The position numbers and the translations under genes were made by a program. Shown here piece by piece: positions 27,021 to 36,636 of a stretch of DNA of 64,000 bases. Origin of the DNA: Eutrophocola sp964503965 (GTDB lineage: Bacteria > Pseudomonadota > Gammaproteobacteria > Pseudomonadales > Pseudohongiellaceae). The first letter of the stretch is position 1. Each line of letters opens with the position of its first letter. The notes below the pieces were generated by a model. It made no database searches, was not told where the DNA came from, and saw only the letters and a program-made list of their open reading frames with translations. Location of the stretch: contig CAZDCK010000001.1 of the NCBI GenBank assembly GCA_964503965.1, positions 62,001 through 126,000 of the forward strand. Reading direction: 5' to 3'.

Positions 27021-27388
27021 TGTTCTGTCCTCTATAGTGATCTCTGGATTTCTCCAGAAAAATTCAGCTCAATTGATCAGGCGCACCATCAGGCAGGCGC
27101 CACAACACAAAATTCAAAGACAGCCGCATTCCACGGGTCTCTTTGATCCTGTATCTGTCTTGCTTTGGCCAGGTTCGGGTTGAACCATTAGAGGTCCGGC
27201 ACGAGATAAGCGCCGGTTGGCTTTACATGTTCTGAACCCGTTCCAAGTTCAGTGGTTTGATAAAAGCCGGTCTCTGGGGGTCAACCAACATCCATTTAGG
27301 ATCGATTGGTCCTGGCGGCTGAACATGGGATCACCTGTCAGCCCGTCCACCAAGTTAGCGCGCACTTTATGGGATTACGGCATATCAG
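27021..27388. other. 368-bp gene-free region upstream of ilvI
   Basis: It must contain the ilvIH promoter. Read on the minus strand there is a CCGGC/GCCGG hairpin without a U-run, a small TCTGGA-GAAA-TCCAGA hairpin just before the ilvI ribosome site, and short ORFs of about 21 codons that are not rich in Ile, Leu or Val tandem codons. I see no convincing attenuator. Confidence 0.5.
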
Positions 27389-28057
27389 TCAAGGTTCGAT
27401 GCCCATGGAATCAAGGAATTCCTCGTCATGAACATCAATGACCTGCTGGTAAAAAGAGGCAAACATCGCCTTGATCCAGGCAAAAGCCGGAAAAATTCCC
27501 ACGATGAATGCCACCAGGCCCACAAGAAACAGAAATGAGGAAATTATGCCCATGACAATGACCTGGGGCCAGAAATCACGCATCAATTCCCAACTGGCAC
27601 TAACCGCCTGTTTGGGACCAAGTCCCTTGTCAATCACCAGGTAGGGAGCAAGAACAGTCCTGCACAGAATATAGATACCAGGCAGGATCAATGCGATAAA
27701 GCCCAGTAGAATAATCATTACAAGAATGGCATTGGTGAGAATAATATCGATATACAGGTGCCTGGATCTGAACCCCTCCACAAGGCAGCCTGCATCCATG
27801 CTTTCGCCCCGGTTAACCCGGACAAAAGTCAGTTTGGCACCGTAATCAAAAATCGGCTTGATGAACGTGCTGACCAGAAAAGCCAGCATGCCTGCACTGG
27901 CTGGATTCCAAATCTTCCCATTGCCGATAAAAGCACCGTTACTGAACGATTCAACAATGGCAAGAATGATTATGACAAGAATGCATGGCCAGAAATTGAC
28001 CTTGAGGTTCTGCAGTCCTTCTTCAAATGCCCTGCCGAATGAAACCCGACTTTCCAA
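27389..28057 (-). CDS. multi-pass membrane protein of unknown function
   Basis: 222 aa with about five hydrophobic segments, including PCILVIIILAIVES, AILVMIILLGFIALILPGI and VIVMGIISSFLFLVGLV. The segment LPGIYILCRTVLAPYLVID with later SWELMRDFWPQV is reminiscent of DUF975/UPF0259-like glycerophosphodiesterase-membrane-domain proteins. No catalytic motif is seen. It precedes the dipeptidase gene on the opposite end of a small gap; it is probably a separate unit downstream of it on the same strand. Confidence 0.75.
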   Translation of the reverse strand: MESRVSFGRAFEEGLQNLKVNFWPCILVIIILAIVESFSNGAFIGNGKIWNPASAGMLAFLVSTFIKPIFDYGAKLTFVRVNRGESMDAGCLVEGFRSRHLYIDIILTNAILVMIILLGFIALILPGIYILCRTVLAPYLVIDKGLGPKQAVSASWELMRDFWPQVIVMGIISSFLFLVGLVAFIVGIFPAFAWIKAMFASFYQQVIDVHDEEFLDSMGIEP

Positions 28058-28086
28058 GCTTTACCTCCCCGGGCCATTGCCACTGT

Positions 28087-29199
28087 TCAGTACGCTTGCA
28101 GTTCATCAGCAATGCGCTCGGCCTGCTCCAGTATTCGCAGGACATTACCACTCCAGAGTTTGCCGATATCCGTCTCCGTATAGCCTCTCCTGACCAATTC
28201 CAGGGTCACATTGAAGGTTTCCAGGGCGTTATTCCAGCCATGAATGCCTCCTCCTCCACCAAAGTCAGAGGAAATTCCCACATGATCAATTCCGATCAGG
28301 TCTACCGCATAGTCAATATGATCAACGAGCATCTGGACTGTCGCATCCCCCCCTTCACGCACATAGGGATGAAAAGCCACAATCTGAACCACACCACCAT
28401 TGTCTTTCAGGGCAAGAAGCTGTTCATCATTCAGGTTTCGGGGATGATCTGCTACCCCGGTAACACTGGAATGTGAGGCAATGACCGGTGCTCTGGAATG
28501 CGCGGTGGCGTCCAGCATGGTCTGGCGGGAAACATGGCTTATATCCACCAGAATACCCAAACGGTTAAGCTCGGCTACGACATCAAAACCAAAGTCACTG
28601 AGTCCACCATGCTCTTCCGGCCCCTGGTCACCAAATTGTGGACGGGGCTGGGCAGAATCGCCAATATCATTGTGACCGTTATGCACAAGGGTCATATAAC
28701 GGGCACCACGGTTTCTGAAATCCTCAAGCAGGGAAAGGTCCTGACCTATCACAAAGCCGTTTTCAATACCGATCAGGGCTACCAGTTTGCCCTCGGCGTG
28801 CAGCGCCCTGGCTTCAGCGGCCGTCTGTGCCAACCCGATACGTTCCGGGTACATATATTCGGTCATACGATGTATGGCATCGAACTTGGCGACCGCATCC
28901 GCAGTAGCCAAACGGTAAGCCTCCTCGTTCCTCGGCTGCTGGCCAACGTATACAATGAAGAAAGCGGCATCGAGTCCCCCCTCTTCCATCCCGTCCAGAT
29001 TGACCTGGGCCTCAGCCACCGCAGGATCATGCTCACTGGTAGCAAAACTGAAAGGGATGTCCACGTGTGTATCCAGGGTCATGACACGGTCATGGATTTC
29101 ATGAGCGCGTTCCAGAAGATCCTGCTCGCTGGCAGCGAAGATCGGTGCAGGAAGCAGGATGCAGCATGCAAGAAGTAAATTTCTCAGTGTGACAATCAT
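28087..29199 (-). CDS. exported M19 family (membrane/renal-type) dipeptidase
   Basis: 370 aa from ATG 29199, preceded by CGAGGT; a longer frame to 29268 lacks a signal peptide. The signal ends PIFAA. Zinc ligands are seen in LDTHVDIP (HxD), IGIENGF (bridging Glu), ISHVSRQ and ASHSSV. HNGHND and GIGIDHVGISSDF-like segments are typical of M19. It hydrolyses dipeptides, often including D-residues, probably in the periplasm. The membrane-protein gene follows 29 nt downstream. Confidence 0.9.
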   Translation of the reverse strand: MIVTLRNLLLACCILLPAPIFAASEQDLLERAHEIHDRVMTLDTHVDIPFSFATSEHDPAVAEAQVNLDGMEEGGLDAAFFIVYVGQQPRNEEAYRLATADAVAKFDAIHRMTEYMYPERIGLAQTAAEARALHAEGKLVALIGIENGFVIGQDLSLLEDFRNRGARYMTLVHNGHNDIGDSAQPRPQFGDQGPEEHGGLSDFGFDVVAELNRLGILVDISHVSRQTMLDATAHSRAPVIASHSSVTGVADHPRNLNDEQLLALKDNGGVVQIVAFHPYVREGGDATVQMLVDHIDYAVDLIGIDHVGISSDFGGGGGIHGWNNALETFNVTLELVRRGYTETDIGKLWSGNVLRILEQAERIADELQAY

Positions 29200-29415
29200 T
29201 TTGATACCTCGGCAATTCTCTGGATGCATTGACCAGATTTTACAAGCACCAGGAATTTTTGTCCTCAAACGAGTATTTCACGACTTCCCCGGCGCGCAGT
29301 AAATTTCGCCAGGTAAGACTTGCGCACAGAGACGAAGTTTATAAGCCTGTACATGAATGAACGAGCACAAAAACAAGGCCCTATGGCAGAAAAAGGACAA
29401 GCGCCCTTACAAAGA

Positions 29416-30249
29416 TCAATGGGTCATCGAGTAGATGACGTAATTGACGGCAAACCTGTATGCCAAAGCCGTCATGGGTTCGGGATAGCCCGGTGTATCT
29501 GCATGTTCCCACGCATCCCCCAGGTCCATATTATGGTTGATTGCCACCATCAGGCGACCATTATCATCATACACACCACGCCAGTGGGGATCGTAACCAT
29601 CCTGTTCATAGGTTACCCCGCGATAGAAGGCACCCAGCCCAGGAATCTGAATTTTCTGGTCCAGGTCATAGAGCACATGAAATACTTCATCATTATCGGG
29701 AATATCACGAATAGGCCGGTCCGGAAAGACTCGCTGCATACCGGCCTCGAACTGGCTCCACTCATAGGAACCATGGAAATCATCCACCATCAGAAAACCA
29801 CCCCGCAACAGATATTCCCTCAGTGTCGAGGCTTCTTCCTGGCTGAGCGCCCATCGACCAACCTCCACCCCGTATAGCCAGGGATAGTCAAACACGGTCT
29901 CTTCTGACAGGTTTATCCGCTCTCCACCTTCACCGTTATAAAGCGCCACCTCGGTAACATCCACATTGGTCAACCGGGAGATACCTTCGGTTAGGAAATG
30001 TTCGGCTTCCGGCCAGTCAGTGGTCCAGGAACCACGTCCCCAGCCTCCCCGGCCACCCATGCCGTTTCCCTGGTACTGCAAACGGGCGAAATGAAATTCT
30101 GAACCATCAATATCGTTGGGCACATTGCCGGTAATCCGGGGATTAACTGTCATCGAGCCCTGGGCAAAAGTTTCCGCTACCGACAGGAAGTAAACCAGCA
30201 GTGTCAGAACGAGGGTCATGGGAATTGTACGGATAACAGGCGTCTCCAT
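29416..30249 (-). CDS. DUF4159 secreted protein
   Basis: 277 aa. The signal peptide ends ETFAQ. DUF4159 features are FHFARLQYQG, a Gly/Arg-rich GMGGRGGWGRGSW stretch, LREYLLRGGFLMVDDFHG and PDRPIRDIPDNDEVFH. The fold is thought to be flavodoxin/GATase-like, with unknown activity and periplasmic location here. It lies between the dipeptidase and a DUF5916 gene, all read leftwards, with 79 nt to the latter; DUF4159 and DUF5916 occur together in other Bacteria (general impression). Confidence 0.87.
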   Translation of the reverse strand: METPVIRTIPMTLVLTLLVYFLSVAETFAQGSMTVNPRITGNVPNDIDGSEFHFARLQYQGNGMGGRGGWGRGSWTTDWPEAEHFLTEGISRLTNVDVTEVALYNGEGGERINLSEETVFDYPWLYGVEVGRWALSQEEASTLREYLLRGGFLMVDDFHGSYEWSQFEAGMQRVFPDRPIRDIPDNDEVFHVLYDLDQKIQIPGLGAFYRGVTYEQDGYDPHWRGVYDDNGRLMVAINHNMDLGDAWEHADTPGYPEPMTALAYRFAVNYVIYSMTH

Positions 30250-30328
30250 GGGTGATTAAGACCCGGATACCGGGTATTTGTTCCAATATAAACCACTCTT
30301 CGGATAAATAAAACTCGAGCGGATGACT

Positions 30329-32626
30329 CTAGAATCTGAAGGTGTAATTGAATTTCAGGGAGACATCTGACCCGGTTGAGACAAAATCATTGTCCTTGTC
30401 AAAGTCCTGAAGTCCATAGTTGAAGACCAGGAAGGCCTGTCTGCCAGCCTCAGGAATCCAGTGCAGACGGGAATTGAAACCCATCACCTCGGAGACATTG
30501 TCATACTGCAACAGGTTACTCCAGGACAGGGTGGACGAAAACGCAATCCGGGTATTCAGCGTGAAGAGCCTGACATTGAAATTGCCAGCGGGCAGGTCAA
30601 TTTCAGTCTCCGTATAATTTACACCAATATCGTAGTTACGTGTTGGCCGCCAGTTCAGACCAGCACCGCGTTGCCAGCGCTTACCATTATAGTAATCTCC
30701 GAATCGGGTTGTGATTCTCCCGGATATTTTACGCTGGTTGCCAAGCTGCAAGCCGACCAGGTTTTCATAAAAACTGTAATCCCCGGCAGGGATGACCACT
30801 TCACGACTGCCATCAGATGATCGGTTGATAACAAAATCCCGGCGCAGTACTTCCCGGCTTTTCATGATGCGGGCAAAGGCGCCATCGCCGGAATTGTTGT
30901 TGGTTGTTATACGAAGCCCGCCGTTATAGGAAATCGCCTTGCCATCGGACAGGTCATAGGACTGGTAGCCGTCGTAACCAAAATAGATTGAGCGCATGTA
31001 GCCGCCGGGACGGAAAAAGTGGCGATAACCAAAATCCAGGGCATGGTCTTCCATGTCAGTTCGACTGACAAAACCCACGGCTGGATCAAAATTTTCTTCC
31101 ACCCTTTTATAATTGTATCCGGCACGCCAACCCTGGTTGTTCGGATAACCTATGCCAAACCCATAAGAAGCATCATCTCCGTTTTTACCATCCGTGCCGG
31201 TTTGCTGGTAAAAAGCAAAACCTGAGAGAGTCCTCCCTCCCGGCAGGCGAGAGTTACGGTAACGAAAATCCATGCCGACCAGGTTGTTGTCCAGGTTAGA
31301 TTGTGGATCACCACTGGTGGCTATAAGGCCAAGCTGCGATTCTGCCAGGACATTCAGTGCCGCTCGCCCAACAAACACTTCCTTGGAATCCACGCCAGAC
31401 AGCACATCCTCGCCCTGGCTGATGAGCAGGGAGCCTACATTCCAGTCCCCCACCCTGCCGCTAACCTTGACGCCTGCATTAATATCCACTGGCGCACCGG
31501 AGGTGCTCAACCCGATACGACGTGAAAAGAATGGCCGGGCATTCTGTGTAGCCGCATTGGGTACAGCCGGGTTACCTGCCCCGGCACTCTGATCAAACCC
31601 GCCATTACCAATCTGGCCGAACTCAAAGATATCTGAATCACGTATAAAAAAGTCCCGCCGCTCTGGAAAAAACAGGCTAAAGCGTGTCAGGTTAACCTGT
31701 CGTGAATCCACTTCTGTGGCCGAGAAATCCGTATTGATGGTCAGGGCCGCATTAAGTTGAGGCGTAATCTTGTAGAACATATCCAGCTGGGGTTCAAAAC
31801 TGCTGTCAGTGCTGCCTGCCGGTCCGATAACACGGTCCTGGCGCATCACCATGGAAGGCACAATATCCAGTCCCTTGCCCTGGCGCAGCCCCTCAAGGCC
31901 GGTAATCGTGCCAGCGATACTTGGGTTCACCTGCCGGTTACGAGATACCCAGGCTATGCTTTCATTATCGCGCCGGATGGCCCGGCGGAAATTTATTCCC
32001 CATGAATCGGAGTCAGGATTGAAGGAGATAGTCTGAAATGGAATGCGCATTTCTCCATACCATCCAGTATCATCCCGACTGGCATTCGCTTGCCAGATTC
32101 CATCCCAGCTGCTTTCGATATTCGTGATGTTCTGGAACAGGCCTTCCCAACGGACTCCATTGGCATTGACTTCAAAACGATAGCCATTTCGACGGTCAAG
32201 ATAGGGATCGAGAATGACGGCCAGAATATCGTCTGCCTGAAGTCCCTGACCCTGGCGCAGGATATTGGCACTGATCAAGTCAGGATCTGTTTCCCAGAAG
32301 TGATGACCAATATAGAGGGCCTCTTCCGTGTAGTAGATCCAGACTTCTGTTTTCTGGGAGGGTTCGGCGTATTCAACGGGTTCATACTGATGAAAATCAT
32401 TAATCAACAGTGCCTGTGACCAGACATCTTCATCCAGCACTCCATCAATCCGGGCACGTTCAGCCAATTTGGGAATTTCAATGGTCTTGCCACCATCACT
32501 ACCCGCCGTTAGCTGGGCATGGACAGGACTGCCTGATACCAAAAGAGACAACGTGAAGATTAAGATCGGCGTTGTGGAAAGCAGCGTTTTCAATCGCAAG
32601 CCTGACAACAAAGTAGTGAACAACAT
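30329..32626 (-). CDS. DUF5916 outer-membrane protein with CBM9-like N-terminal domain
   Basis: 765 aa from ATG 32626, giving a signal peptide ending PVHAQ; the frame is open further upstream (to 32881) but that part looks non-coding. A CBM9-like domain (RIDGVLDEDVWSQA onward) is followed by the DUF5916 core with NTDFSATEVDSRQVN, FSLFFPERRDFF and SRRIGLS, then alternating strands to a terminal LKFNYTFRF. The final Phe after aromatic-rich strands fits an outer-membrane barrel. It is a paralogue of the gene at the left edge. Divergent ASCH gene upstream. Confidence 0.9.
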   Translation of the reverse strand: MLFTTLLSGLRLKTLLSTTPILIFTLSLLVSGSPVHAQLTAGSDGGKTIEIPKLAERARIDGVLDEDVWSQALLINDFHQYEPVEYAEPSQKTEVWIYYTEEALYIGHHFWETDPDLISANILRQGQGLQADDILAVILDPYLDRRNGYRFEVNANGVRWEGLFQNITNIESSWDGIWQANASRDDTGWYGEMRIPFQTISFNPDSDSWGINFRRAIRRDNESIAWVSRNRQVNPSIAGTITGLEGLRQGKGLDIVPSMVMRQDRVIGPAGSTDSSFEPQLDMFYKITPQLNAALTINTDFSATEVDSRQVNLTRFSLFFPERRDFFIRDSDIFEFGQIGNGGFDQSAGAGNPAVPNAATQNARPFFSRRIGLSTSGAPVDINAGVKVSGRVGDWNVGSLLISQGEDVLSGVDSKEVFVGRAALNVLAESQLGLIATSGDPQSNLDNNLVGMDFRYRNSRLPGGRTLSGFAFYQQTGTDGKNGDDASYGFGIGYPNNQGWRAGYNYKRVEENFDPAVGFVSRTDMEDHALDFGYRHFFRPGGYMRSIYFGYDGYQSYDLSDGKAISYNGGLRITTNNNSGDGAFARIMKSREVLRRDFVINRSSDGSREVVIPAGDYSFYENLVGLQLGNQRKISGRITTRFGDYYNGKRWQRGAGLNWRPTRNYDIGVNYTETEIDLPAGNFNVRLFTLNTRIAFSSTLSWSNLLQYDNVSEVMGFNSRLHWIPEAGRQAFLVFNYGLQDFDKDNDFVSTGSDVSLKFNYTFRF

Positions 32627-32875
32627 GACTGCCTGATTAGTCTCCGCTATTTTTATTATGCTTGTATCTGGCAGTGCTGGTGACCTCTTACTGCGTCGAC
32701 CCTGAACAAACAACTGCCTGATAATTGTCCAGATTATATGCATAGTCCCTGGCCTTGGCATCGCCGGAATCTGCAAAGAAAAATGATTTTTACTCCTTTG
32801 CTGAAAGGCATTTTTCATACCATCCGTTATACTCAGGCCTCTATTGAGTATAGCTCCGGGGCATTCCTGCAAAAG

Positions 32876-33160
32876 ATGCAATTTTCAAGACACGTCAGCA
32901 ACAAAGTCAGGAACGGAGAAATAACAGCTTCGGTGAAATTCTGGAAATTTCCCCAGGTCATGGCGGGTGGCCATTATCCACTGGCAGATGGTGAAGTCGT
33001 TGTGACCTCCATTCGTGAAATCAACCTGGATGACATTACCGACATTATGGCCAGGGAATCAGGTTTTGAGGACCGGGATGATCTGATCCGCTCTGCACAG
33101 TATGGTACCGGATATCATATTTACCTCATCCGGTTTTATTTCAGCCTGAATACGAAGTAA
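32876..33160 (+). CDS. ASCH-domain protein
   Basis: 94 aa from ATG 32876. FSRHVSNKVRNGEITASVKFW and VMAGGHYPLADGEVVVTSIREI, followed by MARESGFEDRDDL and GYHIYLIRFYF, match the ASCH fold, a beta-barrel related to PUA that binds RNA or nucleosides (some members are N4-acetylcytidine amidohydrolases). The frame is open further 5' but without family similarity. Monocistronic as far as can be seen. Confidence 0.82.
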   Translation: MQFSRHVSNKVRNGEITASVKFWKFPQVMAGGHYPLADGEVVVTSIREINLDDITDIMARESGFEDRDDLIRSAQYGTGYHIYLIRFYFSLNTK

Positions 33161-33211
33161 TCAGGCTGGTTTATTCCACCTCAATCGTCGGGAAGCCGCA
33201 AACCACTTTAA

Positions 33212-33252
33212 TCCCTGCTCCTGATTATTCCCTGCTCCTGATTATTCCCTGC
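33212..33252. repeat. 17-bp tandem repeat, 2.4 copies
   Basis: The 17-nt unit TCCCTGCTCCTGATTAT occurs at 33212-33228 and 33229-33245, followed by a partial TCCCTGC. It lies in the short gap between the convergent ASCH and Ppx/GppA genes. No role is evident. Confidence 0.85.
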
Positions 33253-33263
33253 GAACCGAGAGT

Positions 33264-34745
33264 TCACTTGACATCAAGGGCCACCCCTATCCGGTCATAC
33301 TGTTCCTTCTCCGCCTCAAGACTGGCCAGTGTCAGGGGATGATTTTTCAGGAATCCCCTGGGAAAGTTCAGCATGTAAGTGTTGTTATTTTCAGTCAGTG
33401 TGGGAAGGTCCTCTTCCTGGATATCCTCACGACGACGATGAATAACAGCCGCTAGTCGGAGACAGACCAGCAAGGGGACAAATGCCGCCACGGCAGTTTC
33501 ATCCATATCCTCGAATTTGGTCGGATATAGCCCCTTGCGATGAGAGCGGATCAGGTTGGCGAGGATGTACTGCTCATAGCGGCCAAAACCAGCGAGATCC
33601 GCATGTCGAATCAGGTAGTACCCATGATGGTGGTGACTGGAATGGGAAATACTCAGGCCAATTTCATGAAGCTGCGCAGCCCAGCGCAGAATCTTGGTCC
33701 GTGACACTCCGGGTAACACAGGGCCACGCACCTGTTTCCACAGGGTTTCCGCTGTATTGGCCACTCGCGTGGCCTGATCAGTATCGACCTTGTACTGCTC
33801 CTGCAGCTTCCTGACTGTCCTTGCCCTGGAATCCTTGTCACTCAGTCGACCAACGGTGTCATAAAGCAATCCTTCTTTTAGCGCATAGTCACTGACATGC
33901 ATGACATCAATTTTAAGCTGGTCAAATACGGCCATGAGTACGGCTATCCCCGCTGGTAATACTGAAGCCCTGGGCTCGGAGACACTGGAGAGGATGGATT
34001 TGCTGACCTGCACTTCACGGAATAACCACTCCAGTGAGGCTTTCCTGATCACTGCACCGCCATCCTTGTCCACAAGCAGGTCGGCAATGGCCCGGGCAGT
34101 TCCTGACGTACCATAAACAATCCGCCATCCCATGCGCAGGTAGACCTGTCGGATAACCTCAATCTCGGAACAGGCAGCCAGATAGGCCCTGTCCATTTCC
34201 CTGCCCGAGGGTCTGCCTTTACTGGTGACAAATTTCCGCGTGAACGTGACACAACCCATGCTCAGGCTTTCCATGATCATGGGCTCATAGTCCTGGCCAA
34301 TGATAAATTCTGTACTACCCCCGCCAATATCAATGACCAGTCGATGATTCTGGTCATTAACCACTGAATGAGAGAGCCCGACATAAACCAGCCTGGCTTC
34401 TTCATAGCCGGAAATGATGTGAATTGGCGTACCAAGGACTTTCTCAGCCTGTCGCAGGAAACGAAATGACTGCTTGGCAGAACGCAGTGACTTGGTGCCC
34501 ACGGCACGGATATGTTCAGCGGGAATATCCCGGAGTCTTTCCGCAAAGCGCTGCAGGCAATCCAGGGCCCTTTTCTGGGCATCCATGGACAGATGACCAT
34601 CCGGCTTTATGCCCCGGGCCAGCTGGACCATTTCCTTTTCCCGGTCCACTATCTCCACCTGCCCTTCCTGAACCCTGGCAATGATCATGTGAAAACTGTT
34701 TGATCCCAGGTCCACGGCAGCAAAATAGGGAGAGTCATTTGTCAT
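33264..34745 (-). CDS. ppx: exopolyphosphatase / guanosine-pentaphosphate phosphohydrolase family
   Basis: 493 aa, full family length. The N-terminal actin-like fold has AAVDLGSNSFHMIIARV, then DIGGGSTEFIIG as phosphate-binding loop. The C-terminal HD-like region has AAQLHEIGLSISHSSHHHHG. It cleaves terminal phosphates of polyphosphate or pppGpp. Ppx and GppA cannot be told apart confidently, but length and the long C-terminal domain favour Ppx. The divergent neighbour is an alkaline phosphatase, suggesting a phosphate-related locus. Confidence 0.9.
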   Translation of the reverse strand: MTNDSPYFAAVDLGSNSFHMIIARVQEGQVEIVDREKEMVQLARGIKPDGHLSMDAQKRALDCLQRFAERLRDIPAEHIRAVGTKSLRSAKQSFRFLRQAEKVLGTPIHIISGYEEARLVYVGLSHSVVNDQNHRLVIDIGGGSTEFIIGQDYEPMIMESLSMGCVTFTRKFVTSKGRPSGREMDRAYLAACSEIEVIRQVYLRMGWRIVYGTSGTARAIADLLVDKDGGAVIRKASLEWLFREVQVSKSILSSVSEPRASVLPAGIAVLMAVFDQLKIDVMHVSDYALKEGLLYDTVGRLSDKDSRARTVRKLQEQYKVDTDQATRVANTAETLWKQVRGPVLPGVSRTKILRWAAQLHEIGLSISHSSHHHHGYYLIRHADLAGFGRYEQYILANLIRSHRKGLYPTKFEDMDETAVAAFVPLLVCLRLAAVIHRRREDIQEEDLPTLTENNNTYMLNFPRGFLKNHPLTLASLEAEKEQYDRIGVALDVK

Positions 34746-34912
34746 ATAATATTACAGCCATCTGTATCCACCACCGCTCTGGAATCGTAGCGCTTCCGCA
34801 GGTAGCGATTGTGATTATAAATGACTGTTAATAAATCCTCCGGTTTTTCTTTATACAAAAACCCCTGTTGTCTTCCTATAATAATATCATTCAAACCAAA
34901 CTGGTCTCTGGC

Positions 34913-36586
34913 ATGATAAATTCCAAACTACGCAACACTTTTTTCCCACGTACACCTGAACTTATTCTACTCACGTCCTGCCTGACAGCACTGATGAACC
35001 AGGGCGTTCATGCACAGAATGGCCTGGCACGAATTACTGCAGACTCAGACTGGTATGCGCAGGGTGCTGCCGCCGTTGATAATGCCAGCCGCCGTGCGTA
35101 CAACAACAGACCTGGGGCGGCAAAAAATATCATCCTGTTCGTAGGCGATGGCATGGGTGTATCCACAGTTACTGCAGCCCGTATCCATGCCGGTCAACAG
35201 CAGGGCCTCCAGGGTGAGGAGTATCAACTCAGTTTCGAGAAGTTTCCCTGGACAGGACTGTCCAAAACCTACAATACCAACCAGCAGACTTCAGACTCTG
35301 CAGGCACCATGACGGCGATGATGACAGGCATCAAGACCAGGGCTGGAGTAATCAGTGTGGATGAAAAATCCCGGCGAGGCGATTGCAGCAGCTACCTGTC
35401 AGAGGGCAATGATCTGATCACGGTCCTGGAATTGGCAGAGATTGCCGGGAAAGCCACCGGCATTGTCTCCACAGCCCGACTCACCCATGCCACACCGGCA
35501 GCCACCTATGCCAAAGCCCCGGAAAGAAACTGGGAATCCAGTGAAAACCTGAGTAATGAAGAGAGGGATATGGGCTGTCGAGATATTGCCCAGCAGCTGA
35601 TAGATTTTGAAAGCAACCTGGAAGCCTGGGTAAACCGTGGTAATGACCATCCAAATATCGATGGCATCGATGTGGCCTTTGGTGGTGGACGTCGGGCATT
35701 TTTTGGAGAGGACCCCGCCTCCCTTGCCGGATTTGCAGAAAATCCCGGTGAAGGCCGACGTAATGATGGTCGCAACCTCATAACCGAATGGCAGAATAGT
35801 CATGGCCTCTATGTCATGGACCAGGCAGGCTTTGATGCGATCAGCGCCAGTGAGTCCAGGAATGTGCTGGGACTGTTTGATCCCTCCCATCTGCACTATG
35901 AGGCAGATCGTGCCAATGATTCAGCCGGCGAGCCTTCCCTGACGGAAATGACACTGAAAGCCATTGATCTTCTGGGTAATGATGACGATGGTTTTTTCCT
36001 CATGGTGGAAGCCGGGCGTATCGATCATGCCCATCATGCTGGCAATGCATTCAATGCCCTGAATGATGCCGTGGAACTGTCCCGGGCCGTGGATGCTGCC
36101 GTGAATGCTGTGGATACCAATGAAACGCTGATTATCGTTACGGCAGACCACAGCCACACCCTGACCTTTAGTGGTTATCCCACCCGCGGCAACCCTATTC
36201 TTGGCAAAGTCATTACCAATGACAGTGCAGGTAATCCCCAGAGCACTCCACTGCTCGCCACTGACGGCCTGCCCTACACAACACTTGGCTATGCCAATGG
36301 GGCGGGATTTATAGACAATGGTGACGAGACGGATGCAGATAAACGCGGTGGAGCGCCTGCACCCGGTCGCCATGATCTTTCAGCCGTTGACACGACAAGA
36401 CCCGGCTTTCACCAGGAAGCCCTTGTGCCCACCGGTGGGGAAACCCATGGCGGTGAAGATGTCGCCATCTATGCCATCGGCCCGGGTGCACACCTGCTTA
36501 GCGGGGTCATCGAACAAAACGTAATCTTTCACGTCATGAATTTTGCCGGGGATCTGGAGAACAGCGCTGTTGAGGCTCTGGAATAA
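34913..36586 (+). CDS. alkaline phosphatase
   Basis: 557 aa from ATG 34913, with signal peptide ending GVHAQ; a TTG start at 34868 is less likely. The phosphatase motifs are FVGDGMGVSTVTAAR (metal), SDSAGTMTAMMTG with the nucleophilic Ser, EAGRIDHAHHAGN (metal His/Asp), VTADHSHTLTFSG and GETHGGEDVAIYAIGP. This is the PhoA-superfamily periplasmic enzyme releasing phosphate from monoesters. A bidirectional terminator follows. No pho box was looked for successfully. Confidence 0.93.
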   Translation: MINSKLRNTFFPRTPELILLTSCLTALMNQGVHAQNGLARITADSDWYAQGAAAVDNASRRAYNNRPGAAKNIILFVGDGMGVSTVTAARIHAGQQQGLQGEEYQLSFEKFPWTGLSKTYNTNQQTSDSAGTMTAMMTGIKTRAGVISVDEKSRRGDCSSYLSEGNDLITVLELAEIAGKATGIVSTARLTHATPAATYAKAPERNWESSENLSNEERDMGCRDIAQQLIDFESNLEAWVNRGNDHPNIDGIDVAFGGGRRAFFGEDPASLAGFAENPGEGRRNDGRNLITEWQNSHGLYVMDQAGFDAISASESRNVLGLFDPSHLHYEADRANDSAGEPSLTEMTLKAIDLLGNDDDGFFLMVEAGRIDHAHHAGNAFNALNDAVELSRAVDAAVNAVDTNETLIIVTADHSHTLTFSGYPTRGNPILGKVITNDSAGNPQSTPLLATDGLPYTTLGYANGAGFIDNGDETDADKRGGAPAPGRHDLSAVDTTRPGFHQEALVPTGGETHGGEDVAIYAIGPGAHLLSGVIEQNVIFHVMNFAGDLENSAVEALE

Positions 36587-36600
36587 ATAAGGCAGACAGA

Positions 36601-36634
36601 AAAAAAAGGACCACCCCAAAGGTGGTCCTTTTTT
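36601..36634. terminator. bidirectional terminator between alkaline phosphatase and clpB
   Basis: Stem GGACCACC/GGTGGTCC with CCAAA loop, A run on the left and six Ts on the right. It lies between convergent genes and can stop transcription from both. Confidence 0.9.
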
Positions 36635-36636
36635 GA

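Noticed and set aside
27021..27388. Attenuator for ilvIH
   Set aside because: Short ORFs lack runs of Ile/Val/Leu codons and no terminator-like hairpin with U-run is present.
32627..32875. Upstream extension of the DUF5916 gene at 30329 to 32881
   Set aside because: The extra 85 residues would precede the signal peptide, show no similarity and overlap the promoter region shared with the ASCH gene.
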